Below are positions 32,852-35,062 of a stretch of 35,062 nucleotides of DNA, piece after piece; the first letter of the stretch is position 1; every line of letters starts with the position of its first letter. The notes beneath the pieces are model-generated. The model was not told the DNA's origin. It searched no databases and worked only from the letters and a program-made list of their open reading frames with translations. This DNA comes from JAEYFP01 sp047602645 (GTDB taxonomy: Bacteria > Bacillota > Clostridia > Lachnospirales > Lachnospiraceae), in assembly GCA_047602645.1 (NCBI GenBank), contig JASGGU010000037.1, positions 1 to 35,062 of the forward strand. Reading direction: 5' to 3'. The position numbers and the translations under genes are program-made.

Positions 32852-32919
32852 CTGAAATTAGTCTGAAAGATTAAAAGATAATTTCAGCTTATTTTCAGAC
32901 GGAAGTGATAGGTTCTAAT
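32852..32919 (+). promoter_or_regulatory. Palindromic four-half-site operator and promoter candidate
   Basis: CTGAAA at 32852 and 32863 (11 bp apart) faces TTTCAG at 32882 and 32893 (11 bp apart), all symmetric about 32875. TCTAAT at 32914-32919 matches a -10 in 5 of 6 bases and lies about 47 bases ahead of the regulator ATG. Phased half-sites next to an OmpR-family gene suggest autoregulation. Confidence 0.6.
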
Positions 32920-32965
32920 TAAAGAAACGAAATGCTTGCTGACGCCAAAGGAATGGAGAAAGAAA

Positions 32966-33640
32966 ATGCGGATATTAATTGTGGAAGATGAGATCAGGCT
33001 TGCAGAGGCACTCGGTCAGATTATGAAGGAACAAAAATATATGGTTGATATCGCGTATGACGGAGAGGAAGGATATGATTATGCGATGGGTGATGATTAT
33101 GACGTCATTGTGCTGGATGTCATGCTCCCCAAAATGAACGGGTTCGATATTGTAAAAAATATGCGTGCCCACAAAAACTCCACACCTGTTATTTTATTGA
33201 CTGCAAGGGATGAAGTGACTGATAAAATAACAGGACTTGATTCCGGAGCGGATGATTATATGACAAAGCCGTTTGAAGCAGATGAACTGCTTGCCAGAAT
33301 CCGCGCTCTCTCCAGGCGGCAGGGTGAAGTGATAACGGATGTTATGCAATTTGGCGACCTGGAACTGAACCTCTCAAGCTATGAATTGCGGTGCAAAAGC
33401 AAAACGGTACATTTAGGCTTTAAGGAATTTGAGGTATTAAAACTGCTGATGTCTAATTCGAATCAGATTCTGCCGAAGGAAACATTGATTATTAAAATAT
33501 GGGGTGCGGACTCAGAGGCAGAGGACAATAATGTCGAAGCTTATATTTCATTTTTGAGAAAAAAGATGGCTTATGTTGGTTCCAGGGTGTCGGTAGGAAC
33601 AGTCCGTAAGGTCGGGTACCGTTTGGAAGAGGGAAAATAG
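32966..33640 (+). CDS. OmpR-family response regulator
   Basis: A 224-residue regulator: a receiver with E7-D8 pocket, phospho-acceptor Asp51 in VIVLDVMLPKMNGFDI, Thr in LLTARDE and Lys in YMTKPFE, then a winged-helix domain with HLGFKEFEVLKLLMSNSNQILPKETLIIKIWG and SFLRKKMAYVG. The start is ATG 32966 after GGAGAAAG; an upstream TTG frame at 32936 would add ten residues without a ribosome site. The kinase gene follows with no gap. Its target genes cannot be told from this window beyond its own promoter. Confidence 0.94.
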   Translation: MRILIVEDEIRLAEALGQIMKEQKYMVDIAYDGEEGYDYAMGDDYDVIVLDVMLPKMNGFDIVKNMRAHKNSTPVILLTARDEVTDKITGLDSGADDYMTKPFEADELLARIRALSRRQGEVITDVMQFGDLELNLSSYELRCKSKTVHLGFKEFEVLKLLMSNSNQILPKETLIIKIWGADSEAEDNNVEAYISFLRKKMAYVGSRVSVGTVRKVGYRLEEGK

Positions 33641-34945
33641 ATGCTGCAAAAATTACAAAAAAAATTCGTTTTTATTAATATGAGTCTGGTCAGTCTTGTA
33701 CTGATTATTACCTTTACAGGGATCTGTGTATTCAACTATGCGGATATGAAAAAAGATTGGCATACGATTTTGCTCAATACGGCGATGTTGAAGGAGGAAC
33801 CGGGTCCGCATCAATTTCCTTTTGATAAAAATGCCGTGGAACAAAATGAAGATACTCCGCATAAAGCGTCCAGAGAAAGTGTGCCGCAGACTCCCCAGCG
33901 CAGAGACATGAATAATCTTATGAATGCGATTTCCTTCAGCGTAAGCGTAGATGAGGACGGTAAGGTTATTTCCAAGCTCGGGAATAATGTGGAGATTTCC
34001 GAGGAGTTTCTTTCCGAAATTGTGGACAAGGTGCTTGCAGCCTCCGAGATAAAAAAGGAAGGGGCATTGCAGGAATATGAGCTGCGCTATCTTGTGATGG
34101 ATACGTCGGAATATGGGGAAAGGACGGTTGCTTTTCTGGATGTGTCGAGGCAGGCGGACGATTTTAAGGGACTGATCCTGACGCTGCTGATCGTTGGTGT
34201 CATAAGTGAGCTGGCATTTCTTATTATCAGTATCTTCCTTGCACGATTTACGATTAAGCCCGTGAAAACTGCCTGGGAACAGCAGCGGCAGTTTGTTGCG
34301 GATGCTTCCCATGAATTGAAAACGCCGTTGACTGTCGTACTTGCTAATACGGGAATTTTACTCAGTCATAAGGAAGATCAAATTGTGCAGCAGGAAAAGT
34401 GGATTTATTATATCAAGGACGAGGCGGAGCGCATGAAAAGGCTTGTGGAGGATATGCTGTTTCTTGCAAAATCCGATGTAGCCAAAATGCCGCTTGAAAA
34501 GCGTGATGTAAATTTCAGTGATCTTGTTTTTAACAGTCTGCTGTCGTTTGAATCTGTTGCGTTTGAACAGAAAATCAAGCTGCGGCAGGAAATTGCCCAG
34601 AATGTGACACTTTGCGGCAATGAGGCACAGCTTCGCCAGTTGATCACAATCCTGTTGGACAATGCCTGCAAATATACGCCTGTAGACGGGGAAGTAACCG
34701 TCACGCTTTCAAAAAAACAGGACAGGGTGAGCTTCTCTGTAAAGAATACAGGCCCCTTGATCCCAAAAGAGGAGCAGGGGAAAATATTTGAACGGTTTTA
34801 TCGGGTGGAGGAGTCCAGAGTCAGAAAAGCAGGCGGCTATGGCCTCGGTCTTTCCATTGCCAGAAGCATTGCAGAGGCGCATAAAGGAAGAATTTACGTT
34901 GTCAGCAGCGAACAGGAAGGCACGATTTTTACAGTATCACTGTAA
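33641..34945 (+). CDS. Sensor histidine kinase
   Basis: A 434-residue membrane kinase with TM1 at about 9-31, an extracellular domain of about 145 residues with a charged, Pro-rich first part, TM2 at about 177-201, and a short linker lacking a clear HAMP. The HisKA phospho-acceptor is His224 in FVADASHELKTPLTVVLANTG; the ATPase domain has LRQLITILLDNACKYTP, KNTGPLIP and GGYGLGLSIARSIAEAHKG. It is the partner of the upstream regulator. The stimulus is unknown. Nothing further is visible in the remaining 117 bases of the window. Confidence 0.94.
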   Translation: MLQKLQKKFVFINMSLVSLVLIITFTGICVFNYADMKKDWHTILLNTAMLKEEPGPHQFPFDKNAVEQNEDTPHKASRESVPQTPQRRDMNNLMNAISFSVSVDEDGKVISKLGNNVEISEEFLSEIVDKVLAASEIKKEGALQEYELRYLVMDTSEYGERTVAFLDVSRQADDFKGLILTLLIVGVISELAFLIISIFLARFTIKPVKTAWEQQRQFVADASHELKTPLTVVLANTGILLSHKEDQIVQQEKWIYYIKDEAERMKRLVEDMLFLAKSDVAKMPLEKRDVNFSDLVFNSLLSFESVAFEQKIKLRQEIAQNVTLCGNEAQLRQLITILLDNACKYTPVDGEVTVTLSKKQDRVSFSVKNTGPLIPKEEQGKIFERFYRVEESRVRKAGGYGLGLSIARSIAEAHKGRIYVVSSEQEGTIFTVSL

Positions 34946-35062
34946 AAACCGTGCTTGTTCGGGTATTGCGTTTGCCAAGAACTAAAGTGTACCCCAAAAT
35001 AAAATCAGCTTGAGTTTCCGCAAACTGTAATTGAAGGATGAATCAATCAGCCCAGAGCACAT

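Noticed and set aside
33653..34312. 219-codon minus-strand ORF inside the second histidine kinase
   Set aside because: Antisense shadow of a clear kinase gene with no recognisable domain or ribosome site.
1..35062. CRISPR array, rRNA genes, transposase-type insertion sequences, or prophage
   Set aside because: No regularly spaced repeats, rRNA motifs, transposase or phage structural genes were seen; the asnB element is the only mobile unit found.

Overview
The window looks like chromosome from a low-GC, endospore-forming, probably motile Clostridia bacterium of the Lachnospiraceae type. Support comes from dipicolinate synthase genes (dpaA/dpaB), a sufCBDSU iron-sulfur operon, AGGAGG-type ribosome sites with several TTG starts, two chemoreceptors (one behind a SigD-like promoter), and a plant-glycan utilisation locus with YesMN-type regulators. 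The taxonomic call is inference; no rRNA is present.

Layout. 1-786: thiD. 838-8953, minus strand: dpaA-dpaB-asnB and a choloylglycine-hydrolase-family gene. asnB is cut in two by a 3.77-kb element (2543-6308) that carries a large serine recombinase, a small upstream ORF and a chemoreceptor. Both junctions can be read to the base: removing the element rejoins asnB in frame as a 616-codon gene with its conserved CADEIFGGYPW motif intact. 9125-14554: a cysteine-rich MarR regulator followed by sufC, sufB, sufD, sufS and sufU. 14572-18802: an OmpR-type two-component system and a three-gene BcrA/LanFEG-like ABC exporter, with four 11-bp-phased repeats ahead of the exporter. 18854-19138: a tRNA-Val(GAC) unit with promoter and terminator on the minus strand. 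19147-30711: a glycan locus with GH127, an AraC regulator, a YesM/YesN pair, a sugar ABC transporter without ATPase, and a GH31. 30789-34945: a GlsB/YeaQ-like membrane protein, a soluble CZB chemoreceptor, and a second OmpR-type two-component system behind a palindromic operator-like array.

Main result. The asnB element resembles the 'intervening elements' of sporulation genes (such as skin in sigK): a serine recombinase gene next to one attachment site, an intact host frame on both sides, and a host gene downstream of the mother-cell genes dpaAB. A SigE-like promoter (TCATAAT-N15-CATATACT) lies just ahead of the orf54-recombinase pair, and SigK-like boxes precede dpaA and the choloylglycine hydrolase gene. 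I therefore propose, as inference, that the element may be excised in the mother cell to restore an AsnO-like asparagine synthetase, while the chemoreceptor cargo serves the vegetative cell. A plain integrative element that simply inactivated asnB is the main alternative.

The glycan locus appears self-consistent: the sensor pair and AraC protein control uptake of an oligosaccharide that GH127 (beta-L-arabinofuranosidase family) and GH31 (alpha-xylosidase-like) would trim inside the cell.
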